NCBI GenBank assembly: GCA_947625455.1
Contig: CANQOJ010000022.1
Coordinates: forward strand, 1 to 18,521
DNA: 18,521 nt
Direction: 5' to 3'
Origin: an uncultured Clostridia bacterium
Lineage (GTDB): Bacteria > Bacillota > Clostridia > Oscillospirales > Ruminococcaceae
Below, piece after piece: positions 1 to 8,509 of this stretch (its first letter is position 1; the number at the start of each line of letters is the position of its first letter). The notes below the pieces were generated by a model. It did no database searches. It saw only the letters and a program-made list of their open reading frames with translations, and was not told the origin of the DNA. A program made the position numbers and the translations under genes.

Positions 1-127
1 CGTTTTCCGCCACAGGCGGATAATGCGGGCAGGCACAAAGCCTAGCCGCAGCACCGCTTCCGCGTATCTGGGGCTTTTTATACACGCTGATATTATAACA
101 TGTTTTTCTATCATTTTATATACCATA
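1..127 (+). other. Gene-free left edge, possible end of an upstream gene
   Basis: One plus-strand frame is open from base 1 to a TAG at 43-45 and could be the last codons of a gene outside the window, but it is too short to judge. The segment AAAGCC (37-42) can pair with GGCTTT (72-77), followed by two more T, which is a weak candidate terminator. An open frame at 23-286 crosses this region and the next promoter, but it has no clear ribosome site and its composition is not protein-like, so I do not call it a gene. Confidence 0.25.
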
Positions 128-156
128 TTGACAAAAACTGAACATTTTGTTATAAT
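128..156 (+). promoter_or_regulatory. Consensus sigma-A promoter for the helicase operon
   Basis: TTGACA at 128-133 and TATAAT at 151-156 are separated by 17 bp, a perfect match to the vegetative sigma-A consensus. Transcription should start near 163, giving a leader of about 120 nt before the ATG at 283. No other start-proximal gene fits, so this should drive the exonuclease-helicase gene and the following gene. A perfect promoter implies strong basal transcription unless it is repressed or attenuated. Confidence 0.8.
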
Positions 157-192
157 ATCAACAAGCAAGGCAGGCGGACGAACGCAATTCTC

Positions 193-224
193 AAAACGTT
201 TCGCGTACTTATTCGGAACGTTTT
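193..224 (+). promoter_or_regulatory. Terminator-like hairpin in the helicase leader
   Basis: Bases 193-203 pair with 214-224 (AAAACGTTTCG with CGGAACGTTTT, one T-G wobble) around a 10-nt loop. The right arm runs into ATTTTATATT. It lies inside the leader between the promoter and the ATG at 283, so it could act as an attenuator. It is AT-rich at the base and the T-tract is interrupted, so it may also be a simple leader structure. No start codon for a leader peptide is convincing. Confidence 0.35.
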
Positions 225-282
225 ATTTTATATTGACTTCACGGCATAAAGCTGTTGAGTTAAAACATCGGGCGGTGAATAC

Positions 283-3200
283 ATGAAGCGTATTTTCTTT
301 ATAGATACCGAAGTAGGCGAATTAAATCACAAGGCGTTTGATTTCGGCGCGGTAAATGAAAATGATGACAAGCTGCACACAGGCTCTGCAAGTGAATTTC
401 AAGGCTTTATCGCAGGCGCAGAATATCTCTGCGGTCATAATATCATTAACCATGACGCGAGGTATATAGAAATTCCCGAAAACGTAAAATTTATTGACAC
501 TTTATATCTGTCGCCGCTGATGTTTCCCAACAAACCCTATCACAAGCTTTTAAAAGACGATAAACTTCAAGCAGACGAGATGAACAACCCGCTCAATGAC
601 GCTGTCAAGGCAAAAGAACTTTTCTATGATGAAGTCAACGCTTTTGAAATGCTTGACAACGAAATGAAACAGATTTACTGCCTGCTTCTTGACAAAAGTC
701 AATATTTTTCGGGGTTCTTTGATTATCTTGACTTTTCGTCTGACGGCAGTATTGAAGCTTTGATACGCCGCCGATTTTCGGGCTTGATATGTGAAAGCGC
801 ACAGCTTGACGCTGTCATTTCGGATTTGCCCGTTGAACTTGCGTACTGTCTTGCGCTGATTTCCGCAGCAGATGAACATTCTCTGATACCGCGGTGGGTG
901 CAGGTAAATTACCCGAATACAAACGCTGTTATGCGGGTGCTTCGCGGCACTTCCTGCAATAACTGCGAATACTGCAGGTCAAAACTTGATCCCGCTGTTT
1001 ATCTCGGCAAATATTTCGGCTATAAGGACTTTCGCAAATACAACGGCGAGCCGCTGCAGGAAAATGCAGTCAAAGCGGCAGTCGAGCATAAATCCTTGCT
1101 CGCCATATTTCCGACGGGCGGCGGAAAATCTCTGACTTTTCAGATACCCGCGCTTATGGCGGGAGAAACAGAGCGTGCGCTGACTGTTGTTATTTCACCG
1201 TTACAGTCGCTGATGAAAGACCAGGTGGATAATCTTGAAAGGCGCGGTATTGCACAGGCTGTCACAATAAACGGTCTGCTCAGTCCTATTGAGAGAGCGG
1301 AAGCCATAGAGCGTGTACAATCGGGCGTTGCGTCCATTGTCTATATTTCTCCCGAATTGCTGCGTTCGGTTACTATCGAGCGGCTGCTTTTGTCGCGCAA
1401 TATCGACCGTTTTGTCATTGATGAAGCGCACTGTTTTTCGGCATGGGGACAGGATTTTCGCGTGGACTATCTTTATATTGGGGATTTTATTCGTGAATTG
1501 CAGAAAAAGAAAGGGTGCAGGATCCCCGTGTCCTGCTTTACCGCAACTGCAAAGCAAAAGGTTATCAGTGATATAAAAGATTATTTTAAGGACAAACTCG
1601 GGCTTGAGCTTGAATTGTTTGCGACAACAGCAACGCGCACAAATCTGCGTTATGAAGTGATTTATAAGGAGACAGACAACGAAAAATATGACGCTCTGCG
1701 CAGCCTTATTGAGGAGAAAAACTGCCCTACAATCGTCTATGTTTCAAGGACAAAACGCACCCGGCTGATTGCTAAAAAGCTCTGTGACGACGGCTTCAGG
1801 GCAAGACCTTTCAACGGCAAAATGGACAGCGCTGAAAAGCAGGAAAATCAAGATGCTTTCATAAACGACGAAGTGCAGATAATAGTTGCGACGTCAGCTT
1901 TCGGCATGGGTGTTGATAAATCGAACGTGAAGCTGGTAGTGCATTACGACATTTCCGATTCGCTTGAAAACTATGTTCAGGAAGCGGGGCGCGCGGGACG
2001 TGACGAGAATTTACAGGCGGAATGTTATGTGCTGTTCAATGACGGCGATCTTGACAAACATTTCATTCTTTTAAATCAGAGCAGACTGAGTATCAGCGAG
2101 ATACAGCAGGTCTGGAGAGCGATAAAAGACTTTACGCGCATACGTTCGGATGTGTGCTGTTCGGCGCTTGAAATAGCCAGACAGGCAGGCTGGGACGACA
2201 GCGTTTCAGAGATAGAAACGAGGGTTAAAACAGCGCTTCAGGCTCTTGAAAATGCAGGATATATCAAGCGCGGAAAGAATGTTCCCCGCGTATATGCGGA
2301 CGGTATACTTGCAAAGAGCGTTGTTGAGGCAAACAAGAAAATCGACGCTTCTGTAAGGTTTAAGGACGATAAGGAAAGAATCTCGGCTAAGCGCATTGTG
2401 AGCAGTCTGATTTCAAAAAGGAGCATATCGGACGCGGGAAATGCGGATGCGGAATCAAGAGTAGACTATCTCGCGGATATACTGGGCATTGAAAAATCGG
2501 ACATTATACGTTACATTCAGATAATGCGCGAGGACGGCTTGCTTGCGGACAGCAAAGATTTGACCGCTTATATTCAGAAAACCGATACCGTCAACAAGTC
2601 TATGCTTGCCCTGCGCCGTTTTCAGGCCCTTGAAAATTTTCTGCTTGAAAATGCAGGCGCTGATAAGATGTGCATGAACTACAAGGAACTTAACGAAGCG
2701 GCTCTTGCAGGCGGAATAAAAACCAGCTCGGTCAAATCCATAAAGACGCTGTTTTATTACTGGACGATACGAAACTATATTCAAAAAGAGCAGGATCAAA
2801 CCACGGATAAGGTTATCATTGTGCCGAAAATGAGCATTGAACGCATTAAGGAAAACCGTCTTAAAAGTTATGCCGCTGCAGAGTTTATCATAAACTATCT
2901 GTTTGAGATAAGCAGTGAAGATGTAAACGCTAAAAATGAAGCGCTTGTTGAATTTTCAGTGTTGGAGCTGATGAACAAATACAAAGATAAATCTCAGACA
3001 GAGATAACCGAAGAGGATATAGAAGAAGCGCTGTTGTTTTTGTCAAAAATCGGAGCATTGAAACTTGAAGGCGGGTTTCTTGTGCTTTACAGCGGTATGC
3101 GCATCAAACGGCTGATACTTGACAATAAGAGGCGCTATAAAGTTGAAGATTACAAACAGCTTAATGAATTTTATCAGCAGAAGATACAGCAGATACATAT

Positions 3201-5052
3201 CGTGGGCGAATTTGCAAATATGATGGTGCGCGATTATAATCAGGCTTTGCAGTTTGTTGACGATTATTTCAGAATGGATTATAAGAAATTCCTGTCACAG
3301 TATTTTTCGGGCGAAAGGGCTAATGAAATACAACGGAATATCACACCCCAAAAATATCGGAAACTGTTTGACGCATTATCGGAAAGACAGCTTGAAATTA
3401 TCCGCGACGATACTTCAAAATATATAGTCGTCACCGCAGGACCGGGAAGCGGCAAAACGAGAGTGCTTGTGCATAAACTGGCGTCGCTTTTATTGCTTGA
3501 GGACGTGAAGCATGAACAGCTTCTGATGCTGACATTCTCCCGTGCCGCCGCAATAGAGTTTAAACAGCGTTTGCGCGGGCTGATAGGAAATGCGGCAAAC
3601 TTTATAGAGATAAAAACATTTCATTCCTACTGCTTTGATTTGCTGGGGAAGATAGGCAATTTACGGGAAACGAAGAATATTGTCAAAGACGCGGGCAAGT
3701 TGATACAAAGCGGGGAAGTTGACCTGTGCAGGATAACGAAATCAGTTCTTGTTATAGATGAAGCGCAGGACATGGATATACATGAATACCGCCTTGTAGA
3801 AGCACTTATGGAAAGAAATGAGGATATGCGCGTAATTGCCGTGGGAGATGACGACCAGAATATTTATCAATTCCGCGGTTCAAATTCAAAATATCTGAAA
3901 TCATTTATAACCGAGCATGACGCGAAGCGGTATTCTTTGACCGACAATTACAGAAGCAGTAAAAGTGTTGTAAGGTTTGCAAATCAGTTTGTAAAATCAA
4001 TTTCCGACAGAATGAAGTCAGAAGATATTATCGCTGTTTCGGATAATATAGGCGAAGTAAGTCTGATAAAACATAGCTGTGATAATATGGAAACGGCGTT
4101 AGTTGAAGATATGCTGTCAACTGACGCTAAGGGCGATACTTGTATTCTCACAAACACCAATAATGAAGCCTTGCTTTTACTTGGTATTCTGAAGCGGAGG
4201 AATATCCCCACAAAGCTTATTCAGTCCATTGACGGATTTGATATGTATGATATTGCCGAGATACGTTATTTCCTTAAAATGCTGGACAAGGAAAATGCCT
4301 CTCCTATTATCAGCAGCGACCGCTGGAACAGCGCAGTAAAAGCACTTAAGGATAAATACAGCAACAGCTCGATTCTGCCTGTAATAATGAATATCATACA
4401 TACATTTGAAGAAGTCAACGAGAAAAAATACCGCACAGATTTTGAAATGCTTTTGCACGAATCAAATATAGAGGATTTCTATTCAAATGAACAGGGCGTT
4501 GTTACAATCTCGACAATGCACAAGTCAAAAGGCAGAGAATTTGACAATGTGTATATGCTTGCCGATAATGTCAATATGAACAGCGACGAGGAAAAAAGGA
4601 AGCTCTATGTCGGCATGACAAGAGCAAAAAATGTACTTCATATTCACTATTTCGGCGATATTTTCGGCAAATACGCCGAATATGCGTCAGCCTTTAAGCT
4701 TGATACCTGCAAATATCCTAAACCAACTGAACTTATACTTCAGATTTCACACCATGATGTATATCTGGATTATTTCAAGGACAAAAAAGCGTTTATATTG
4801 AGTTATCTAAGAAGCGGAATGCATCTTACGTTAAGGGGTAGCTGTTTGTATGCAGAATTTAACGACAGCCTGAAGCCCGTGCTTCAGTTTTCAAATCAGT
4901 GTATTGGCAATGTTGATAAACTCGTATCATCGGGATATAAGCCGTATGACGCCGTAATACGCTTCATCTGCGCGTGGAAAGGTGAAGAGGATACAGAGGA
5001 AACGGCAGTTATTCTTGTGGATTTGTATTTTAGCGGAGATACAGGGCAATAA
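283..5052 (+). CDS. DnaQ-like exonuclease / RecQ helicase / UvrD helicase fusion
   Basis: This 1589-residue protein carries three enzymatic modules. Residues 1-115 resemble a DEDD 3'-5' exonuclease: D8 and E10 in FIDTE, D58 in the HNIINHD motif, and D106 in NDAVKAKELF. A compact C225-x2-C228-x2-C231 cluster follows. Residues 255-600 are a RecQ-type SF2 helicase: TGGGKS 278-283, DEAH 380-383, QEAGRAGRDE 566-575. A helical stretch of about 400 residues leads to a UvrD/PcrA-type SF1 helicase: AGPGSGKT 1052-1059, DEAQD 1159-1163, GDDDQNIYQFRG 1188-1199, and a terminal VGMTRAK motif at about 1443. All visible ATPase motifs are intact. The usual RecQ C-terminal zinc site is not seen. ATG follows a modest GGCGGTGA site. 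The gene is first in a two-gene operon, 23 bp before the next. Likely roles are DNA unwinding and trimming in repair or defence, and which one is not decidable here. Confidence 0.9.
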   Translation: MKRIFFIDTEVGELNHKAFDFGAVNENDDKLHTGSASEFQGFIAGAEYLCGHNIINHDARYIEIPENVKFIDTLYLSPLMFPNKPYHKLLKDDKLQADEMNNPLNDAVKAKELFYDEVNAFEMLDNEMKQIYCLLLDKSQYFSGFFDYLDFSSDGSIEALIRRRFSGLICESAQLDAVISDLPVELAYCLALISAADEHSLIPRWVQVNYPNTNAVMRVLRGTSCNNCEYCRSKLDPAVYLGKYFGYKDFRKYNGEPLQENAVKAAVEHKSLLAIFPTGGGKSLTFQIPALMAGETERALTVVISPLQSLMKDQVDNLERRGIAQAVTINGLLSPIERAEAIERVQSGVASIVYISPELLRSVTIERLLLSRNIDRFVIDEAHCFSAWGQDFRVDYLYIGDFIRELQKKKGCRIPVSCFTATAKQKVISDIKDYFKDKLGLELELFATTATRTNLRYEVIYKETDNEKYDALRSLIEEKNCPTIVYVSRTKRTRLIAKKLCDDGFRARPFNGKMDSAEKQENQDAFINDEVQIIVATSAFGMGVDKSNVKLVVHYDISDSLENYVQEAGRAGRDENLQAECYVLFNDGDLDKHFILLNQSRLSISEIQQVWRAIKDFTRIRSDVCCSALEIARQAGWDDSVSEIETRVKTALQALENAGYIKRGKNVPRVYADGILAKSVVEANKKIDASVRFKDDKERISAKRIVSSLISKRSISDAGNADAESRVDYLADILGIEKSDIIRYIQIMREDGLLADSKDLTAYIQKTDTVNKSMLALRRFQALENFLLENAGADKMCMNYKELNEAALAGGIKTSSVKSIKTLFYYWTIRNYIQKEQDQTTDKVIIVPKMSIERIKENRLKSYAAAEFIINYLFEISSEDVNAKNEALVEFSVLELMNKYKDKSQTEITEEDIEEALLFLSKIGALKLEGGFLVLYSGMRIKRLILDNKRRYKVEDYKQLNEFYQQKIQQIHIVGEFANMMVRDYNQALQFVDDYFRMDYKKFLSQYFSGERANEIQRNITPQKYRKLFDALSERQLEIIRDDTSKYIVVTAGPGSGKTRVLVHKLASLLLLEDVKHEQLLMLTFSRAAAIEFKQRLRGLIGNAANFIEIKTFHSYCFDLLGKIGNLRETKNIVKDAGKLIQSGEVDLCRITKSVLVIDEAQDMDIHEYRLVEALMERNEDMRVIAVGDDDQNIYQFRGSNSKYLKSFITEHDAKRYSLTDNYRSSKSVVRFANQFVKSISDRMKSEDIIAVSDNIGEVSLIKHSCDNMETALVEDMLSTDAKGDTCILTNTNNEALLLLGILKRRNIPTKLIQSIDGFDMYDIAEIRYFLKMLDKENASPIISSDRWNSAVKALKDKYSNSSILPVIMNIIHTFEEVNEKKYRTDFEMLLHESNIEDFYSNEQGVVTISTMHKSKGREFDNVYMLADNVNMNSDEEKRKLYVGMTRAKNVLHIHYFGDIFGKYAEYASAFKLDTCKYPKPTELILQISHHDVYLDYFKDKKAFILSYLRSGMHLTLRGSCLYAEFNDSLKPVLQFSNQCIGNVDKLVSSGYKPYDAVIRFICAWKGEEDTEETAVILVDLYFSGDTGQ

Positions 5053-5075
5053 CTTTCAGAGCAGGAGGATTTTAC

Positions 5076-6056
5076 ATGGAAAATGAAATAAGCAAATTGC
5101 AGACGGCTAAAATGTTCATGGATTGTTTGTCAAACGGCATTGATCCCGTTACAAACACAAATGCTGATGTTAATACTCTCAGCAGCGAAGAGGTTATATC
5201 TTGTTTCAGATATATTTCCAATATTCTTGACGAGCATATTTACAATATTGAAGTCAATATGAAAAAGAACAACGATTTTTTCATAACAGACGAGCAGATT
5301 GCCGGACTTAATATCTCTCAAAACAACCGCAAAGTCAGCGAAATTGCAAATGAAATAAATCAGGCTGCGCAAGAAAACAGAACGAAGAAATTGTCGGCGG
5401 CAACGATATGCAACTGGCTTGAAGCAGAGGGATATTTATGTCAAAGCGATTTAAACAGCCGTATCCCAACCGAAAAAGGCAATCAAATCGGTATAACAAC
5501 CGAGCGAAGAAAAGCGAAAGACGGCGCAGAATATTATCTTAACCTTTACTCGCCGCAGGCGCAGAGATTTGTATTTGAACATCTGAAAGAAATAATTGCT
5601 TTGGAAAAAGAGCGTCATACTCAGATTGAAGAAACAACGGAAAACATTGACTTTCCGCGTAATCTTTCAATAAAAGAATTTATACAGCAGCACCCCGACA
5701 AATGCTTTGTACTGTCCGTCGGCAGTTGTGATTCATCTGCAAAATTCGGAAGTTACACAGCTGTATTGCTTTTCAAGGGGAAAAGCAAGATACTGAAAAA
5801 GTCAAATATTACAGCATCTTCCTTAAAAAAATGCATACTTACAGGCATTCTTGACGCGGTATCTGCCATAAAACTGCCGACAGATGTCGTTGTCCTCACG
5901 TCAACTCCTCTCGGATTTAATACGCCCAATAGCAGGAATTACAATATTTATCAGAATATACTTCGTATACTTGAAGAGAAGAAATGCACTGTTGCCTTAG
6001 CCGTTTGCCAAGGCAAGGGGTTAGAGCTGAATAATTTTATTGAGTCGCTTGAATGA
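5076..6056 (+). CDS. Helicase partner protein, winged-helix-like plus RNase H-like region
   Basis: This 326-residue protein is not recognised by name. It starts 23 bp after the helicase gene behind AGGAGG at 5063-5068 with 7-nt spacing, so it is almost certainly co-transcribed. The N-terminus has a short motif (AKMFMDCLSNGIDPVTN, residues 11-27). Residues 85-145 resemble a winged-helix region: NWLEAEGYL and PTEKGNQIGI recall the KilAC/antirepressor-type C-terminal domain. Residues 208-325 show the strand-strand-helix-strand rhythm of an RNase H fold (FVLSVGSC 211-218, TAVLLFKG, ILTGILDAV, VVVLTST). The positions where RNase H carries acidic residues are V/G, K/C and T, so it may be non-catalytic. 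A nucleic-acid-binding partner of the helicase is the simplest reading. The fold call is by eye and tentative. Confidence 0.75.
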   Translation: MENEISKLQTAKMFMDCLSNGIDPVTNTNADVNTLSSEEVISCFRYISNILDEHIYNIEVNMKKNNDFFITDEQIAGLNISQNNRKVSEIANEINQAAQENRTKKLSAATICNWLEAEGYLCQSDLNSRIPTEKGNQIGITTERRKAKDGAEYYLNLYSPQAQRFVFEHLKEIIALEKERHTQIEETTENIDFPRNLSIKEFIQQHPDKCFVLSVGSCDSSAKFGSYTAVLLFKGKSKILKKSNITASSLKKCILTGILDAVSAIKLPTDVVVLTSTPLGFNTPNSRNYNIYQNILRILEEKKCTVALAVCQGKGLELNNFIESLE

Positions 6057-6206
6057 TTTCAATAGTAGTAAATATCGGCGCTGTTGATTTCTGAGAAGGC
6101 GGCATATCTGATTAGAAGGAAAGACGCGCTAAGCCTTCAACTCCATGGCTCTTTGCTTACAATTTCCAAACAAGCGATAAAATGAGGTTCAAGGAACTTA
6201 AAATTT

Positions 6207-6536
6207 TTGACAAAATCCCTCAAAATATTACCGAATGAATACCAAAAATTTTGCCGAATAAATTATATTATACTTGTAATTTTAAATCAGAGGTTGTATG
6301 GGAAATTTGCCGAAGTGATTGAACTTCCTGACGGCAAATGGTGCGCGTTTGAAATTAAACTCGGCGCAAATCAAATCGACAAAGCCGCCGAAACTCTTAT
6401 GTCACTTCGAGATGATATTTTGAAAGACGGAGGCATAGCACCGTCCGTCTTGTGCGTCATTTGCGGAATGTCAAATGCAGCATATAAACGTCCCGATGGG
6501 GTTTTCGTTGTGCCGATTACGGCGCTGAAAAATTGA
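6207..6536 (+). pseudogene. C-terminal remnant of an AAA/DUF4143 ATPase
   Basis: From about base 6300 the frame reads VIELPDGKWCAFEIKLGANQ, then KAAETLM, and ends RPDGVFVVPITALKN. This is the characteristic last ~80 residues of the AAA+ ATPase/DUF4143 family, including the EIKLG motif of its nuclease-like end. The full proteins are about 400-450 residues, so roughly four fifths, including the Walker motifs, is missing. The preceding ~25 codons of this frame do not look like the family, and no ribosome site precedes the ATG at 6207. It lies directly before an intrinsic terminator that it presumably inherited. I treat it as a decayed gene end left after deletion or insertion. A short expressed peptide cannot be excluded. 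Confidence 0.65.
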
Positions 6537-6541
6537 TAAGG

Positions 6542-6572
6542 AAGCCACTCACGAAATGCGAGTGGCTTTTTT
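6542..6572 (+). terminator. Intrinsic terminator after the DUF4143 remnant
   Basis: AAGCCACTC (6542-6550) pairs perfectly with GAGTGGCTT (6560-6568) around a 9-nt loop, and the T-run extends to 6572. It is a strong plus-strand terminator. It lies between the convergent remnant and the minus-strand gene ending at 6578, where the opposite-strand T-tract is poor, so it mainly serves the plus strand. Confidence 0.85.
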
Positions 6573-6577
6573 ATAAT

Positions 6578-7840
6578 CTAAATTTTTTCCAAAATCTCCG
6601 CCAGCTCATTTTCAAGAAGTTCATTGAATTTAATCTGCGCCTCGTATATCAGCAATTCCCACGCCAGGCTGTGATTGTCGCGGTTTACAAATTCCGAAAG
6701 TTCCTCTGTGAAAAGTTTCCCGCAAAATGCCGTTTTGTTGTCCGCAAATTCCTGCAAATCCTCAAATCTTAAATCCCGAACAGCGTTCTTAACCGCTTGA
6801 TACATCCTGCGGTCGGGCTTGCAGTAAGTTTCCGGAAAATCCTCGTCATCAAAACAACTCACAAACATTTCACGCACCAGCGTTCCAACAGTATGCGGGA
6901 TTTTGTCAGGCAGAGAACACCTGTAGTCCATGTACCCCAGCGTGTGAAACCATTCCGAAAGATTTGAAACTTCCGCGAAAGCAGTATCGCAAAGCCCCAT
7001 GTCACATTCGGGGAAAATGTCTTTCAGCAAAATATAAAGCCTGCAATATTCGCAGTATTGCTTGAAATTTTTGTCGTTGTTGCTGTAAATCCCGTATTTG
7101 CGGCGTTCAAAACATTTGCGTATATTCGGCAGATAATCCCGGCTGTTAAGCAATTTATTCTGTTGCCTTACAAAAACCTGAAGATAAACATTCGGCTTAA
7201 TCGGTTTCAGAAAACTGTTTGCCTCAATCACCCGCGAAATTGCTTCAATGTTGTCGTGCAGTACATTTGAGTCTGAACATTTTCCCGCAAATTCCTTTCC
7301 GCAAAGCAAGGCGAAAACGCGCTCGCTGTCGTTTCCGCATTCTGATACGCCGTCCGAGTAATTTATTTTTGCAGTCATTATCTTCTTAAATTCCGAAAGT
7401 TTTTCTTTTCGCGTTTCGAGAAAATTTGCGAGTTCGGACAAACGTTCTTTAACTCCGAAATAACGGCGGATTTTAAGCTCCTCATTTTCCGATTGAGTAA
7501 GCTCATCATCGTAATATTCCGAAAAATTTCCGCCTGCCGTAAGCCACAGCAGAAGTTTCATCCCGTCCTGCGAATTGTTAGCTTTCAGCAGACTTATAAG
7601 CTCCGCCCAGATTATCGGCAGTTTGCTAGAGCTGATATTTAAATTCCGCAGAATTTCCTCATAATACCCTCGCTCGGAATTTATGCTCTGAATTGCCTGT
7701 TTGTATGTCATTTTGTTTTCGGAAAGCAAATCTTCAATTGAAGTATACGCCAGATTTTCAATCGCAAAGTCGTCGAAATCGCATTTGCTTTCGTCAAAAC
7801 TGTCCGTTATTTTGTCGGCAGTAAGCCAAATATTTTTCAT
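6578..7840 (-). CDS. Uncharacterised 420-residue protein
   Basis: I do not recognise this protein. It is soluble-looking and rich in charged helical segments, with no signal peptide, no membrane segment and no nucleotide-binding motif. Scattered cysteines (for example the CEYC segment around residues 268-271) do not form a clear metal site. The start is set at 7840 rather than the longer 7891. A perfect -35/-10 pair lies at 7863-7891, so the longer start codon would lie at the promoter, and AAGGAG lies just upstream of the 7840 ATG. It is transcribed alone, divergently from the 173-residue gene, with about 147 bp between start codons. The predicted leader is only ~16 nt. Confidence 0.85.
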   Translation of the reverse strand: MKNIWLTADKITDSFDESKCDFDDFAIENLAYTSIEDLLSENKMTYKQAIQSINSERGYYEEILRNLNISSSKLPIIWAELISLLKANNSQDGMKLLLWLTAGGNFSEYYDDELTQSENEELKIRRYFGVKERLSELANFLETRKEKLSEFKKIMTAKINYSDGVSECGNDSERVFALLCGKEFAGKCSDSNVLHDNIEAISRVIEANSFLKPIKPNVYLQVFVRQQNKLLNSRDYLPNIRKCFERRKYGIYSNNDKNFKQYCEYCRLYILLKDIFPECDMGLCDTAFAEVSNLSEWFHTLGYMDYRCSLPDKIPHTVGTLVREMFVSCFDDEDFPETYCKPDRRMYQAVKNAVRDLRFEDLQEFADNKTAFCGKLFTEELSEFVNRDNHSLAWELLIYEAQIKFNELLENELAEILEKI

Positions 7841-7862
7841 ATTGCATTCTCCTTTTTGATAA

Positions 7863-7891
7863 ATTATACAACATTTCTTTCCGCATTTCAA
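7863..7891 (-). promoter_or_regulatory. Consensus promoter for the 420-residue gene
   Basis: Read on the minus strand, TTGAAA (7891-7886) and TATAAT (7868-7863) are 17 bp apart. Transcription should start near 7856, only ~16 nt before the chosen ATG, just enough to hold the AAGGAG site. This decides the start codon of the gene. Confidence 0.75.
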
Positions 7892-7937
7892 TATATTTTA
7901 GTTCCAAAAAATTATTTATTTATCGGAACTCGTTTGA

Positions 7938-7966
7938 TTGAAAAACTTCAATTTATATGCTAAAAT
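7938..7966 (+). promoter_or_regulatory. Promoter for the 173-residue/lipoprotein pair
   Basis: TTGAAA (7938-7943) and TAAAAT (7961-7966) are 17 bp apart. The next gene begins with GTG at 7988 behind AAAAAGGAGG (7971-7980), so the leader is very short. The two divergent promoters sit about 47 bp apart and could share regulation. Confidence 0.6.
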
Positions 7967-7987
7967 TATCAAAAAGGAGGTGGCGAA

Positions 7988-8509
7988 GTGAACATTTCGG
8001 AACTGCTGAAAGCGTATTCTGACGCGCCCGATACGAAAAGCGGATTTCTTATGACAAGCGGAAAATGCATCTATCTTTACAACAACTTTTGCTGCGAGGC
8101 AGTAAGCAAACTTGTTTTTATTCGCTCGTCAAAAACCGAGATTTTGTCGGACAAATGCGGGGAATTTTTCGTTTGCCGTTACGGGGCGAAAATACTCGCG
8201 TATAAGGATTTTCGGCGCATAACGGGGCTTAACGAGCTTGTTATTTTGTACGAAATTCCGTCGGAAAATGACGGCGGATTATGCGGAGTTTTTGCATATG
8301 AAAAGGACAAGCGTTTAATGGACGCGCACTATACAGACGCGAGAATTTCGGAGCTTATAAACAGTCTTATAACAGGCGAAAGTCAGCGCACGGCGTTTGT
8401 CGGCAATCAAATGAAACAGCTTGAACAGGCGGTTCGTTTGGGCGAAGTAAGCGCGCTCAACAAAATTTACATCAACGGAAAAAGAATTTCGGACGGAGGT
8501 ATTTTATGA
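7988..8509 (+). CDS. Uncharacterised 173-residue cytoplasmic protein
   Basis: This protein is not recognised. It begins with GTG seven bases after a very strong AAAAAGGAGG site. The first ~110 residues alternate short hydrophobic strands with charged turns, suggesting a compact alpha/beta domain. The last ~60 residues are mostly helical and polar. There is no signal peptide or membrane segment. Its stop overlaps the start of the following lipoprotein gene by four bases (ATGA at 8506-8509), so the two are translationally coupled and probably work together. A cytoplasmic partner coupled to a surface lipoprotein is unusual, and nothing visible gives a biochemical role. Confidence 0.8.
   Translation: MNISELLKAYSDAPDTKSGFLMTSGKCIYLYNNFCCEAVSKLVFIRSSKTEILSDKCGEFFVCRYGAKILAYKDFRRITGLNELVILYEIPSENDGGLCGVFAYEKDKRLMDAHYTDARISELINSLITGESQRTAFVGNQMKQLEQAVRLGEVSALNKIYINGKRISDGGIL

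Noticed and set aside
23..286. 87-codon open frame before the helicase gene
   Set aside because: It runs across an exact-consensus promoter and the leader hairpin, lacks a ribosome site and shows no protein-like features.
1201..1557. Minus-strand and other-frame open frames inside the large genes
   Set aside because: They are shadows of strongly supported coding frames with no ribosome sites or motifs of their own.
7838..7891. Longer start for the 420-residue minus-strand protein
   Set aside because: The upstream ATG lies at the -35 box of a consensus promoter, and the internal ATG at 7840 has the ribosome site.
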